Notes: a model not told the origin generated them from the sequence alone. Numbered from the stretch's first letter, positions 34,355 to 42,413 are shown. The stretch: 60,293 nucleotides of DNA from Armatimonadota bacterium (GCA_022567555.1 JADFGT010000006.1:1-60293); one strand, 5' to 3'. Numbers and translations are program-made.

Positions 34355-35167
34355 ATGGAGTTGCAGATAGCGGCCGGGCTCGGCGCGGCGGCCCTCATAT
34401 ACGCGAACGTCGTTGAGCCCCGCCTGCCGGTGTTGATTAGGCGGACGCTGCACGTGCCCGGCCTGCCCGACGGATGGCGCGGCGGGCGGATCGCCCTGAT
34501 TTCAGACCTTCACGCGCCGATGATCGCGTCCGTCCGGCGCTGGGTGCCGCGCGCGCTCGCCGGCGAGTATGACTTCGTGGCGGTTCCCGGCGACTTCGCG
34601 GTCCGCGCGCGTCACATTCCCAGAGCGGTCGAGACGCTTCTGTCGCTGCGCAGCCGGCTCGGCGTTTTCGCCACCCTCGGCAACATCGAATACAAGCGGC
34701 GAGGTGAGGCGGCTAAGATCGCGGAGTCGTTGGAGTCGTCGGGCGTTCGGCTATTGAACAACTCGTTTGTCCGACTGGAGCGCAACGGCGACCCGGTTTT
34801 CCTGTGCGGAGTGGATGATCCATATACGGTCAGGGACGACCTTGCGGCCGCCGCGCCGCCGGTGCCCGGATTCCGGCTGCTGCTGGCCCACGCGCCGCAG
34901 GTTTTCGAGCGAGAGGGCATCGAGTCGTTCGACCTGGTCCTTTGCGGGCACACGCACGGAGGGCTCGTGCGGCTGTTCGGCCGTCCGGTGTTCGCGCACG
35001 CGCGCATGGAGAGGCGCTACAGCAGCGGATGGGTGGAGACGCCCGGCAAGCCGCCGGTCTTCGTGAGCCGGGGCATCGGCACGGGCCACCCGATGGCGCG
35101 CGTCTTCTGCCGCCCGGCGGTTTATGAGCTCACGTTGGAGCGTGCAGACGAAGCGTGCTGTGAGTGA
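34355..35167 (+). CDS. calcineurin-like metallophosphoesterase
   Basis: The 270-residue protein has a short N-terminal hydrophobic segment (5-20) and then the two-metal phosphoesterase core: LISDLHAP (D51, H53), VPGD (D80), LAHAP and the C-terminal GHTHGG. The fourth block reads GNIEY where the family has GNHD or GNHE, so the catalytic His is Ile, which may lower or change activity. The layout resembles membrane-attached YaeI/YkuE-type enzymes. The start lacks a visible ribosome-binding site or a TANNNT hexamer at the usual spacing. Confidence 0.87.
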   Translation: MELQIAAGLGAAALIYANVVEPRLPVLIRRTLHVPGLPDGWRGGRIALISDLHAPMIASVRRWVPRALAGEYDFVAVPGDFAVRARHIPRAVETLLSLRSRLGVFATLGNIEYKRRGEAAKIAESLESSGVRLLNNSFVRLERNGDPVFLCGVDDPYTVRDDLAAAAPPVPGFRLLLAHAPQVFEREGIESFDLVLCGHTHGGLVRLFGRPVFAHARMERRYSSGWVETPGKPPVFVSRGIGTGHPMARVFCRPAVYELTLERADEACCE

Positions 35168-35193
35168 GTCCACATTTCATCGCCCCGTTCGAG

Positions 35194-35210
35194 AGGCGGG
35201 TTGGGGGATG
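35194..35210 (+). repeat. 17-bp inverted repeat, left copy
   Basis: This 17-base sequence is found again, inverted and identical, at 35968-35984. The two copies flank the PEP-CTERM gene. It is followed by two GGGGATG units. Confidence 0.7.
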
Positions 35211-35244
35211 GGGGATGGGAAGGCTGCCGTCGGGTCTCGTTTCT

Positions 35245-35871
35245 TTATGCGCTTCGGCGTCGCCGTATCAGTAGAAGAGCCGAGCCTGCGACCAACACGA
35301 GTAGGGATGCCGGCTCGGGGACCGGCGCAAGTTTCGCGGACCCGCCTCCTGCAATCCCTTGCAGGTGAATCATCGTGAAAACGTTTAGACCGCCTGTCGA
35401 AAGCGATTGGAAGTCGGTTTCGATGAGGCCGCCGCCGGTTACCTGCCATGAGACGGACTCTCCGGGCTTCAGGCGATTGACGCCTCCGCCCGCGTTGGAC
35501 GTCGCGAACTTGACCTGCATGTCGAACCTTCCGCCGGCATTGGGGAAGGCATCCGGTCCGAAATCCCAATCAACGATTTTCGGGCTGCTTTCGATCAGAG
35601 CGGGGTCAACAGGATAAGGGTCCATGTTCAGGAGCAGGAGCGAGATGAACTGACCCGATGCGGAAGTCGCATTGTGCGCCAGGGTCATGTCCACCGTATC
35701 CGTGCCGGCGTTTTCAATGGTAAGCGTTGCCCACGGCGCGCTGCCGCCGGGCGGTTGACCCGTTACTAATTCTGTGAAATCGAACGTGACCATTGCGCGA
35801 GCAGATGTCGCCACAACACAAGCGGCGCACAGTAACACGCAACGACAAACTGCTCCTCTGGTTCTGTTCAT
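35245..35871 (-). CDS. PEP-CTERM sorting-domain protein
   Basis: A 208-residue exported protein: signal peptide with hydrophobic CVLLCAACVVATSARA, a beta-rich body rich in Gly, Thr and Ser, and a C-terminal sorting signal VPEPASLLVLVAGSALLL followed by RRRR. Such tails are recognised by exosortase and are tied to exopolysaccharide producers, which fits the AlgD-like operon nearby. Exosortase itself is not in the window. Unlike many genes here it has a classical GAGGAGG ribosome-binding site seven bases before the ATG. It is flanked by 17-bp inverted repeats. Confidence 0.9.
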   Translation of the reverse strand: MNRTRGAVCRCVLLCAACVVATSARAMVTFDFTELVTGQPPGGSAPWATLTIENAGTDTVDMTLAHNATSASGQFISLLLLNMDPYPVDPALIESSPKIVDWDFGPDAFPNAGGRFDMQVKFATSNAGGGVNRLKPGESVSWQVTGGGLIETDFQSLSTGGLNVFTMIHLQGIAGGGSAKLAPVPEPASLLVLVAGSALLLIRRRRSA

Positions 35872-35970
35872 TTGAAACCTCCTCTGGCGAAAGACCTGGG
35901 ATGCAATAATCCGGCCAATTGCCTGCGGACCATATCAGGAGACGGTGGAGGACCCTCGATGTTGTTTCAT

Positions 35971-36001
35971 CCCCCAACCCGCCTTTCGGGTTGGGGGTTT
36001 T
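35971..36001 (+). terminator. rho-independent terminator, plus strand
   Basis: A perfect 11-bp stem (35971-35981 with 35987-35997) around a five-base loop, followed by TTTT. It acts on rightward transcription, but the nearest rightward gene ends 800 bases upstream at 35167. Its left arm is the right copy of the 17-bp inverted repeat. It shields the region downstream from read-through. Confidence 0.85.
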
Positions 36002-36243
36002 CGTCCGTCGGCTCATGATCCTACCTATGCCTCCACGTTCGGGCGGGTGGCCCGGGTTTCTGACCCCGTAATCTCAGAACCGGATATAGACAGCGCAGGT
36101 CTTCCAGGCCCGGGAGTGAGGCCTCCTCCGCCGTGCGCCACCGGCTCGCGGGCGTACTCCAGGGGCTGGAACACGTGCTCTAGGTGCCGGCCGGTGGCCT
36201 CAGGCGGCAGGAACACGCGGTCTGCGGGCAGAATCAAGGGACT
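36002..36243. other. spacer without a recognisable gene
   Basis: Between the terminator and a doubtful small reading frame I see no gene, repeat or RNA that I can support. An open frame on the minus strand (36025-36450) reads through it but shows no family signature. The stretch could be the remnant of a lost gene. Confidence 0.4.
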
Positions 36244-36438
36244 ATGGCAGACGATTTGGGTTCGCCGGCGGCGGAACGGGCCGACCTGGCCGTGGACACC
36301 GTGTCGCCGTACGTAGACACCCGCGCGCCGCTTGTCGCCAACACGCCGGAGGAGCGCCGCTACCAGGCCGCGTATCTGGATGACGACTTGATCACGTCCC
36401 TGTGGTCGGATACGCTGGTGGTTACGGCGCAGGGGTAG
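36244..36438 (+). CDS. doubtful small hypothetical protein, 64 residues
   Basis: A short acidic frame with AAGGG five bases before its ATG. The end reads EERRYQAAYLDDDLITSLW, which looks protein-like, but no family is recognised and length gives little support. It may be the tail of a degraded gene. It lies between the plus-strand terminator and the FRG gene. Confidence 0.25.
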   Translation: MADDLGSPAAERADLAVDTVSPYVDTRAPLVANTPEERRYQAAYLDDDLITSLWSDTLVVTAQG

Positions 36439-36486
36439 GCGGGTGTACATGATTGCTTCGCGCGTCGCCGTGGCCGGGTCAAACTA

Positions 36487-37359
36487 ATGCCCTCTAAGGA
36501 AGACCTCCAGCCGGGTGATCCCGAAAAGGCCGTAGAGGCTATTCCTTGCGAGTCTTTTGCTGCGTTTTATGAGAAAATCGGTTCCGAGCATGCCGATACC
36601 CACGGAATCATATTCCGCGGCCATCGTGACTCGAAGTGGAAACTGGAATCTTCCCTTCTCCGGCTTTCGAGGGATAATCTCGAGGCGGATATGCGCTCAA
36701 GTCAAGGGGCCATCGCCGACGAACTAAAATGGAACGGCCTACGTTCCAAGCAGTCCTTTCAGCAGCGCTATGGGGCGTTTACCGAAACTGCCGCTTCGTT
36801 GGAAGACGAGAAGATGTGGGCGCTCGCCCAACAACATGGCGGCAAAACCCCCCTCTTAGACTGGACGACATCTCCGTTTGTAGCCGCTTTTTTCGCGTAC
36901 GCCGACCTCGTGCTGAATTGCAAGGCCGAAGATCGGAACGGATCAGTGGCCGTGTGGGCGCTGCGTATCGGCAATGCGCGCTCTATTCTGTCTAATGCGG
37001 AACCGCCAGAACGGTTCAGGTTGTGCTACCACGTACTCCCAGCCAACCGCAGACTCATTGCCCAGCAGGGGCTGTTTACGTACCACGATGAACCGGTGGA
37101 TATGGTCTCTTGGATTGCATCGTATGATGTTGACCCGCGCCTTAATTACCCTGTTTTCCAGAAGTACGTAATCCAGTCCGAGGATTATGATTTCGCGCTT
37201 TCTCTCTTGAACCGTATGAACATCAACTATGCAACGCTTTTCCCTGATATAGGCGGAGCGGCACTGCACGCGACTTTAGCCGGGGTGCAAGTGGGTTATG
37301 AAGGACTTAATCCGCAAGAGGAGCCACTAGTAAGACCCTCGCCGCCATCTTCGACATGA
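36487..37359 (+). CDS. FRG-domain protein
   Basis: The 290-residue protein has a clear FRG domain: IIFRGHRDSKWKLESSLLR near residues 40-58 and ALAQQHGGKTPLLDWTTSPFVAAFFA near 117-142. FRG proteins are sporadic, often found in accessory islands, and their biochemical role is unknown; some have been linked with phage defence neighbourhoods. The gene looks less GC-rich than its neighbours, with many A/T third positions, suggesting transfer. It is a single gene with no partner, enclosed between a rightward terminator at 35971 and a leftward one at 37436. Confidence 0.88.
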   Translation: MPSKEDLQPGDPEKAVEAIPCESFAAFYEKIGSEHADTHGIIFRGHRDSKWKLESSLLRLSRDNLEADMRSSQGAIADELKWNGLRSKQSFQQRYGAFTETAASLEDEKMWALAQQHGGKTPLLDWTTSPFVAAFFAYADLVLNCKAEDRNGSVAVWALRIGNARSILSNAEPPERFRLCYHVLPANRRLIAQQGLFTYHDEPVDMVSWIASYDVDPRLNYPVFQKYVIQSEDYDFALSLLNRMNINYATLFPDIGGAALHATLAGVQVGYEGLNPQEEPLVRPSPPSST

Positions 37360-37435
37360 ACCATGGTGCAGGCAGCCCGTGGTGCCGACGGGCGGCCCGG
37401 ACAAGGTTCGTGGGCGCACGCACGGGCTTCGGTAC

Positions 37436-37481
37436 AAGAAAAAAGAGGGTTGCGGTGAAAGGAGAGCAAAGGCCGCAACCC
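37436..37481 (-). terminator. rho-independent terminator, minus strand
   Basis: A 9-bp stem (37447-37455 with 37473-37481) around a 17-base loop. Read on the minus strand it is followed by CTC and six T residues (37444-37439). No leftward gene exists between here and 41307, so it either ends an unannotated leftward transcript or serves to insulate the FRG gene. The rest of the 37360-37631 spacer shows nothing else until the next -10 hexamer. Confidence 0.75.
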
Positions 37482-37613
37482 CCAGTGTAGGTTGAACTGT
37501 GTGTTCCCACTCGCTTTATCGGGCGTTCTCGCAGAATCCTCAGGGCGCCTCGCGTTTCTTAGCCGATTCACCGCTTTTCGTCCGGCCTCTATCGCAAACC
37601 GGCCAGCGTGCCG

Positions 37614-37619
37614 TAGAAT
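37614..37619 (+). promoter_or_regulatory. -10 hexamer TAGAAT of the MacB-like permease gene
   Basis: TAGAAT lies 12 bases before the ATG at 37632. Any leader would be only about five bases long, and no ribosome-binding site is seen. Confidence 0.5.
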
Positions 37620-37631
37620 AGCCGGGCGGCT

Positions 37632-38831
37632 ATGTTGAGAAGGGCGTTCCGGTCGGCCTGGACTTCGGTGCGCGAGCACTGGACCCGTTCGCTTCTCAGC
37701 GCCCTCGGCATCCTTGTCGGCACCACCGCCGTCATGCTGCTCATCTCGATAGCAAACGGCGTGCGGCGCGACGTGAGCGGCCAGATCCAGGGCCTGGGAA
37801 CGAACTTGGTCATTGTCGTGCCCGGCAGGGTTGACACATCGAACCCGTGGGCCGGGGGGAGCGGTGGAATAGGCCTGAGCCCGTTCACGCTCAGGGACGA
37901 GGAAGCGGTGGCCCGCGTGCCGGGGGTTCGCAGCACCGCGAAATTGACCTTTGTGGCGGGGACGGCGCTTGTCGGCGACCGCAGCGCCGGGGGGTTCATC
38001 TTGGGCTGCGACCCGTCTTGGTTCCTTATCCGGCCGCACAAGTTCGTCGAGGGCGGGGCGTTCACCGATCCGCTCGCACGGTCAGCAGTAATCGGCTCGG
38101 GCCCCAAAGAGGAGTTGTTCGGGGATGGGCCGGCCGTGGGCAAGACTTTTCAAGTGCACCGCGTCGAGTACGAAGTGGTCGGCGTAATGCACGAAGAGGC
38201 GTCGGGAGGCCTTATGGGTGGAGGCTTTTTCAACGCTATCATCTACCTGCCGTTCGACACCGTTGCAGAGAGCGCCGGCCAAACTCTCATCCACCGAATC
38301 ATGGCGCAGACCGACCCGAGCGTTGAGCCGGAGGCGGTTGTGTCGGGCGTCCGTGAGGCCGTAATGGCGGTCCAGCAGGGCCAGGAGAACTTTACGGTCC
38401 TGACCCAGGAAGACATGCTCGAGGTGGCGTTCACCGTGATGAACCTGCTCACCTACCTGGTGGTCGGCATCTCGGCCATCGCGCTCTTCGTCGGCGGCGT
38501 CGGCGTGATGACCGTTATGCTGATGAACGTCAGCGAGCGGACCCGGGAGATCGGCATCCGAAAGACCGTGGGCGCCCGGAAGCGCGACCTATTCCTGCAG
38601 TTCTTGGTGGAGGCGATCATGCTGACCACGGGCGGGGGGCTCTTCGGGCTGGCGGTCACCTGGCTGGGCATTCTGCTGCTGGAGGCACTGACGCCCATCA
38701 GGGCGGACCTAACCCTCGGCGTGGTCGGGCTGGGTCTGGGCCTGAGCGTGGTGGTGGGGACGGTTTCCGGGCTGCTGCCGGCCATGCGGGCCGCTTCGAA
38801 GGACCCGGTGGTGGCGATGCGGGAAGAGTAG
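37632..38831 (+). CDS. MacB-type ABC permease, orphan
   Basis: The 399-residue membrane protein is a standard type VII permease: first helix near 22-43 (LLSALGILVGTTAVMLLISIANG), a periplasmic MacB domain of about 230 residues, then VGGVGVMTVMLMNVSERTREIGIRKTVGARKRD covering helix two and the coupling helix, and two C-terminal helices ending in LLPAMRAASKDPVVAMREE. No ATPase gene is adjacent, so it must use a distant partner. The ATPase at 7540 already has its own permease. Substrate is unknown. Confidence 0.92.
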   Translation: MLRRAFRSAWTSVREHWTRSLLSALGILVGTTAVMLLISIANGVRRDVSGQIQGLGTNLVIVVPGRVDTSNPWAGGSGGIGLSPFTLRDEEAVARVPGVRSTAKLTFVAGTALVGDRSAGGFILGCDPSWFLIRPHKFVEGGAFTDPLARSAVIGSGPKEELFGDGPAVGKTFQVHRVEYEVVGVMHEEASGGLMGGGFFNAIIYLPFDTVAESAGQTLIHRIMAQTDPSVEPEAVVSGVREAVMAVQQGQENFTVLTQEDMLEVAFTVMNLLTYLVVGISAIALFVGGVGVMTVMLMNVSERTREIGIRKTVGARKRDLFLQFLVEAIMLTTGGGLFGLAVTWLGILLLEALTPIRADLTLGVVGLGLGLSVVVGTVSGLLPAMRAASKDPVVAMREE

Positions 38832-38840
38832 TTCGTATGC

Positions 38841-38846
38841 TATAAT
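38841..38846 (+). promoter_or_regulatory. -10 hexamer TATAAT of the gene at 38858
   Basis: A perfect TATAAT eleven bases before the GTG start, with an A/T-rich gap and no ribosome-binding site. It makes the permease and the following gene separate units. Confidence 0.6.
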
Positions 38847-38857
38847 CCAAAATTAGC

Positions 38858-40720
38858 GTGTCGAGCCCAGGCGCCCCGCTCGACCGAGGTTACAACCCCT
38901 TGGCCAGACTCACCCGCAGACGTCCAACAAAGAAGGAGATTGCGCGCGCCTACGCCGACGGCATCGTGTTGTCCGGCATCGCTCGCGTCTCGTCAACGCT
39001 GCGGCTGGGCGAACTGTCTCAGCAGGTGTCGGAGCACGGCATCGGCCTGGCCGACCTTCGCAACCTGCTCGCTACTAACCCAGACCGATACGCCTACGAC
39101 GACCGCCGCTGGGTGCCGAAGGCCCGCGTGGACGTCGCAGAGGGGCCGATTAACGAACTCCTCAGACAGACGCTCCGCAACTACGCGGCGCCGATGCCGA
39201 TATCGGACCTGGCCGCAGAACTGTCCGCAACGCGGGGTCGAACCAAGGAGCATTTTGAGGCGAACCTGCCGGCGATGCTTATCGCGGACCCTGACCTGTT
39301 TGCCACTCCATCCGGATATGCCGGCCTGGCCGTGTGGATGTTCGTGGCGAGGGATGAGACGATTGAGCGCGCCATGAATGGGAACGGGCTCACCGAGGAG
39401 GACGTGAAGGAGTGGGCGCGGACGCTTGGGCGAGTGGACTTCTCAAACGTGAGGATCGCCGCCGAAAGAATAGTGAAGTACGCTCCGGTATCGGCCAAAG
39501 TAATCGGCTACTTCGCGTGGAAACAGTTGAACCCGCAGGACCCGTATGCATTGCGGCTGTATGACGCGACCGAGTTATTCGACGCGCTACTTATGCAGGA
39601 AGGGCTTGTCTTCGGAGCGGACGGCAGGTTCCATACCAGCGCCGATGCCCCGAGGTGGCTGAGGCAGGCGCTGAGGGAAGCCGAGAAGACCCCGCACGTA
39701 ATAGATGTCGAGGAAGTTGCGCCGCTCGAGTTCGGCAAGGATGAACTCGAGGAGATGCTGGAGAAGATTATGGGTTCGGACATATCGCTCAGCGTGGGCG
39801 AACTGTTGCGGGAGAAGTACGACCTGACCCCCGCCGACCGGACCTACCCGGAGGACGTGGCTAACGCCGTCACGTCGCTCAGAAAGACGAAGCGGGTCTG
39901 GTACGTCGGCGGAGACCGGCTGCGCGCGCCCGATTCCGCCCCCGAGTTCATCTATTCGGTTCCGAAGATATTTGAGTTCCACGAATGGGAATACCTGGAC
40001 GAGGATGGCGAGGCGATTGACGTGGAACTCTCGGACGACGGGTTCAGCAGCGCCCTAAGAAAGGAGACGGCGCACCTGCTCTCACAAGACGTGCAGGACG
40101 AGGACCCGCAGCCGCAGCCGAAGACGATGCCGGACAGCCTGCGCCTGGTCGTGAAAGCGCACCACCGCGAGATCGGCACTTTCCCTCTCTGCCAAATCCC
40201 GCCTGGCTGGCTGGACCCTGATCCGAAGATACAGGAACTTATCTTTATTGACCGGAACGCGCGCGAACTGAACGTTTGGCTCAACCATGACGCCAGGCTG
40301 ATGTTCAATCTGCTGGAGTGGTGGTTCGAGCAGCCGGTGGAAAGCGGCGCGGTGTTCACTCTAACGAAAACGGATCGCGCGAACGTGTTTGAGTTCGCTT
40401 GGGTGGACGAAACCGACCCGCTTCTCTACATAAGTTCCGAACGGATGGAAGCGCTGCGCGACCTGGCCGCGCGGTCGGCGGAACTTTCCACGTATGAGGT
40501 TTTGATGGAAGTGCTCGGCCATTACAGGAAGGGCGCGGACTTTGTGACGCTTCTTGCGGAGATGAACGTGGTGCGTCGGGTGACGCGGCGATTGGTTGCC
40601 TCCGTCCTGACGGGTTATCACTGTTTCTATCAGCGCAGCGGCTCGCCTGTGTGGCACTACGATGCCAAGAAGGTCCAGCAGGGATTCGACAGAGCGAAGC
40701 GGAAGCACATCCGGGGTTGA
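38858..40720 (+). CDS. hypothetical protein with repeated winged-helix-like segments
   Basis: A 620-residue soluble acidic protein that I do not recognise as a named family. Several segments read like winged-helix units: LRLGELSQQVSEHGIGLADLRNLLATNPDRYAYDDRRWVP near 48-88, a similar LSATRGRTKEHFEANLPAMLIADPDLFATPSGY near 122-155, and ISLSVGELLREKYDLTPADRTYPEDVANAV near 308-340. These match the pattern of HARE-HTH-type repeats (helix-turn-helix plus a wing ending in a short aromatic strand). The C-terminal 200 residues are a separate unknown domain. DNA or RNA polymerase binding is possible but unproven. The start is GTG. Confidence 0.75.
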   Translation: MSSPGAPLDRGYNPLARLTRRRPTKKEIARAYADGIVLSGIARVSSTLRLGELSQQVSEHGIGLADLRNLLATNPDRYAYDDRRWVPKARVDVAEGPINELLRQTLRNYAAPMPISDLAAELSATRGRTKEHFEANLPAMLIADPDLFATPSGYAGLAVWMFVARDETIERAMNGNGLTEEDVKEWARTLGRVDFSNVRIAAERIVKYAPVSAKVIGYFAWKQLNPQDPYALRLYDATELFDALLMQEGLVFGADGRFHTSADAPRWLRQALREAEKTPHVIDVEEVAPLEFGKDELEEMLEKIMGSDISLSVGELLREKYDLTPADRTYPEDVANAVTSLRKTKRVWYVGGDRLRAPDSAPEFIYSVPKIFEFHEWEYLDEDGEAIDVELSDDGFSSALRKETAHLLSQDVQDEDPQPQPKTMPDSLRLVVKAHHREIGTFPLCQIPPGWLDPDPKIQELIFIDRNARELNVWLNHDARLMFNLLEWWFEQPVESGAVFTLTKTDRANVFEFAWVDETDPLLYISSERMEALRDLAARSAELSTYEVLMEVLGHYRKGADFVTLLAEMNVVRRVTRRLVASVLTGYHCFYQRSGSPVWHYDAKKVQQGFDRAKRKHIRG

Positions 40721-40743
40721 TAAGGGCCGCGGCGGGTTCTTTG

Positions 40744-40806
40744 TTTTTCGTTTGACGTTTGTCGTTGGCCCTCCGTCTTTTTTTCCTTTGGCCTTTCGCC
40801 TTTCGC
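40744..40806. repeat. heptad repeat region upstream of rpsT
   Basis: Two clear runs of 7-base units, TTTTTCG, TTTGACG, TTTGTCG at 40744-40764 and CTTTGGC then CTTTCGC twice at 40786-40806, lie 42 bases (six units) apart and so in the same phase. The pyrimidine-rich sequence between them may be decayed units. Confidence 0.75.
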
Positions 40807-40821
40807 CTCATCCCTCTCCCC

Positions 40822-40851
40822 TTGCGCTTCCGAGCTGAAACCTGCCACAAT
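40822..40851 (+). promoter_or_regulatory. promoter of rpsT (TTGCGC, 18 bases, CACAAT)
   Basis: TTGCGC at 40822-40827 and CACAAT at 40846-40851 are 18 bases apart, one of the few places in this window with a plausible -35 element. The leader to the rpsT ATG would be about 35 bases. Confidence 0.5.
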
Positions 40852-40892
40852 GCCCTTTCGTCCGGCGGGTATGGCCGCCGGCGTGATCAGCG

Positions 40893-41150
40893 ATGCCGAA
40901 CAAGAAAGCCTCGATAAAGGACCTGCGACAGAGCGAGAAGCGGCGCCAGGCGAACCTGAGCGTCAGGACCGCGCTGAAGACTTACGTAAAGCAGGCGCGG
41001 GCGGCCGCCGGCACGGACGACGCTGCCGAGCGCGCGCGCCTCGCGTGCAAGATGCTGGACAAGGCAGCCGAGCGCGGGATCATCCACAAGAACCAGGCGT
41101 CGCGCCGCAAATCGCGGCTTGTGAAGCACACGAACGCGGGTTCGGGGTAG
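40893..41150 (+). CDS. rpsT: 30S ribosomal protein S20
   Basis: Basic 85-residue protein that binds 16S rRNA early in small-subunit assembly. The N-terminal MPNKKASIKDLRQSEKRR and the C-terminal GIIHKNQASRRKSRLVKH are typical of bS20. It is a single-gene unit with its own promoter; ATG 40893 follows a leader without an obvious ribosome-binding site. Autoregulation at the leader is known for rpsT in some bacteria but no specific signal is visible here. Confidence 0.96.
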   Translation: MPNKKASIKDLRQSEKRRQANLSVRTALKTYVKQARAAAGTDDAAERARLACKMLDKAAERGIIHKNQASRRKSRLVKHTNAGSG

Positions 41151-41306
41151 CGCGGCGGATCGTTGCCGCAGGCCGTTAGCGGTCTCGTTGCTTCGCTGAC
41201 ACCGTCAGGCTCAGGCCACCGCAGTTGTACATTCGCGTCCGGGGTGCCTGCTGTGGACCTTTCATCCGGGCAATCAATCCTCAGCAGAGTAGTTTGCGGA
41301 GGAATT

Positions 41307-42413
41307 CTAATGCTCGTCGGACGGCAACTTGACCTTTATATACCCATGCTTAACACCGTAGAGGTAAACGACGCCGTCTACGTATGCGGACGATGACGGC
41401 CGCACCCAATCGTCCACCGTTGTGACGTGTCGCACCAAAAGTTCCGCGCCGCGCGGCGTCACGATCTTGACGCTCGACTTCACCTGATCCGGCGGGCCAA
41501 ACTTATCTGTGAGAAGTACGCCCTGGGGAATGCCGATAAGCCTGGCGTCCCCCTTTACGTCTACCTGAACCGACGTCTTCTCGCCGTTCAGGGTGATCGC
41601 GTACAATGTTTTCGTTTTGCCGTCCCACGTCCACAGGCGATCGCCGCCGATTGCCCAGTAGGAGGCCATGGCGCCCCCCGAGTATAGTGGGACAGCGACC
41701 GTCTCTTTAAGGGTCGCCTCGTTATAAAGAGTGAGCCTGGACTTTTCGGCGTCCCAAATCATCAAGAAACGTCCGAATCGGCCCACAGGAATGCCGACGA
41801 TGCCTGTCTTTTGGGGACGTCCGGACTTGATCGACACCCACGAAACCGTTGAGTCATCCTCCGAAACCAGATAGGCACGATCTCTCACCAGGGCCGCCGG
41901 TCTCATGGACTTGAAGCTAACGACCGCGTCATCGCTGTGCCGGAGCAACAAGCACTCCCGCGGGCGACCGACGCCGCACACAAGCAGGGCCGACTCACTG
42001 GCTTGAAGAATGCTGATCTCGTCGAACGGGAGTTTCGTAGATCGCCAGACCTTCGCATCCTTGTCCGACGACCGCCACAATGTGCCCGACCAATCGACGG
42101 CCAACAACTCCTTGGACGTTGCGGTCACCAGGGTGGGGCCGGGCGCGAATTGCTTGTCCATAGCGGTGATACCGGCAGCGTCGAATCTCAGTAGCCTGCG
42201 AGTGTCAAAGTCCACGCCGTAGCAGCGTCCATGAAACAGGGGCGAGACCTGCCACGTTCTGTACGCGCCCGCCTTCTTCCTGTCTTGGATTGACACATGC
42301 AGGATTTCCGATTCGCCCGGGCGAGGATGCGCCGGACTGTGCCAAACAGCAGCCGGAAGAACTGCGCAAAGAGTACAACTTGCTAGTAGCGCCCAATCTT
42401 TAGAAATACACAT
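41307..42413 (-). CDS. secreted hypothetical protein, possible beta-propeller
   Basis: A 368-residue exported protein. A signal peptide (ALLASCTLCAVLPAAVWHS) follows the ATG at 42413, which has GGGAGG six bases upstream and is preferred to the in-frame ATG at 42452. The mature part repeats short blades such as RSSDKDAKVWRSTKLPF, GRFGRFLMIWDAEKSRLTLYNE and GGDRLWTWDGKTKTLYAITLN, suggesting a beta-propeller. Its base composition looks less GC-rich than its neighbours. A 13-bp hairpin lies in its leader. Function is unknown. Confidence 0.75.
   Translation of the reverse strand: MCISKDWALLASCTLCAVLPAAVWHSPAHPRPGESEILHVSIQDRKKAGAYRTWQVSPLFHGRCYGVDFDTRRLLRFDAAGITAMDKQFAPGPTLVTATSKELLAVDWSGTLWRSSDKDAKVWRSTKLPFDEISILQASESALLVCGVGRPRECLLLRHSDDAVVSFKSMRPAALVRDRAYLVSEDDSTVSWVSIKSGRPQKTGIVGIPVGRFGRFLMIWDAEKSRLTLYNEATLKETVAVPLYSGGAMASYWAIGGDRLWTWDGKTKTLYAITLNGEKTSVQVDVKGDARLIGIPQGVLLTDKFGPPDQVKSSVKIVTPRGAELLVRHVTTVDDWVRPSSSAYVDGVVYLYGVKHGYIKVKLPSDEH

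Noticed and set aside
36025-36450. Leftward 141-residue frame opposite the small reading frame near the FRG gene
   Set aside because: Arg-rich, no ribosome-binding site, no recognised motif. It remains possible as a remnant but cannot be supported.
37360-37631. Riboswitch or small coding gene before the MacB permease
   Set aside because: No known riboswitch pattern is visible, and the hairpin there fits a leftward terminator better.
40721-40892. Attenuator-type leader for rpsT
   Set aside because: The pyrimidine-rich stretch is heptad repeat upstream of the likely promoter, not a structured leader.
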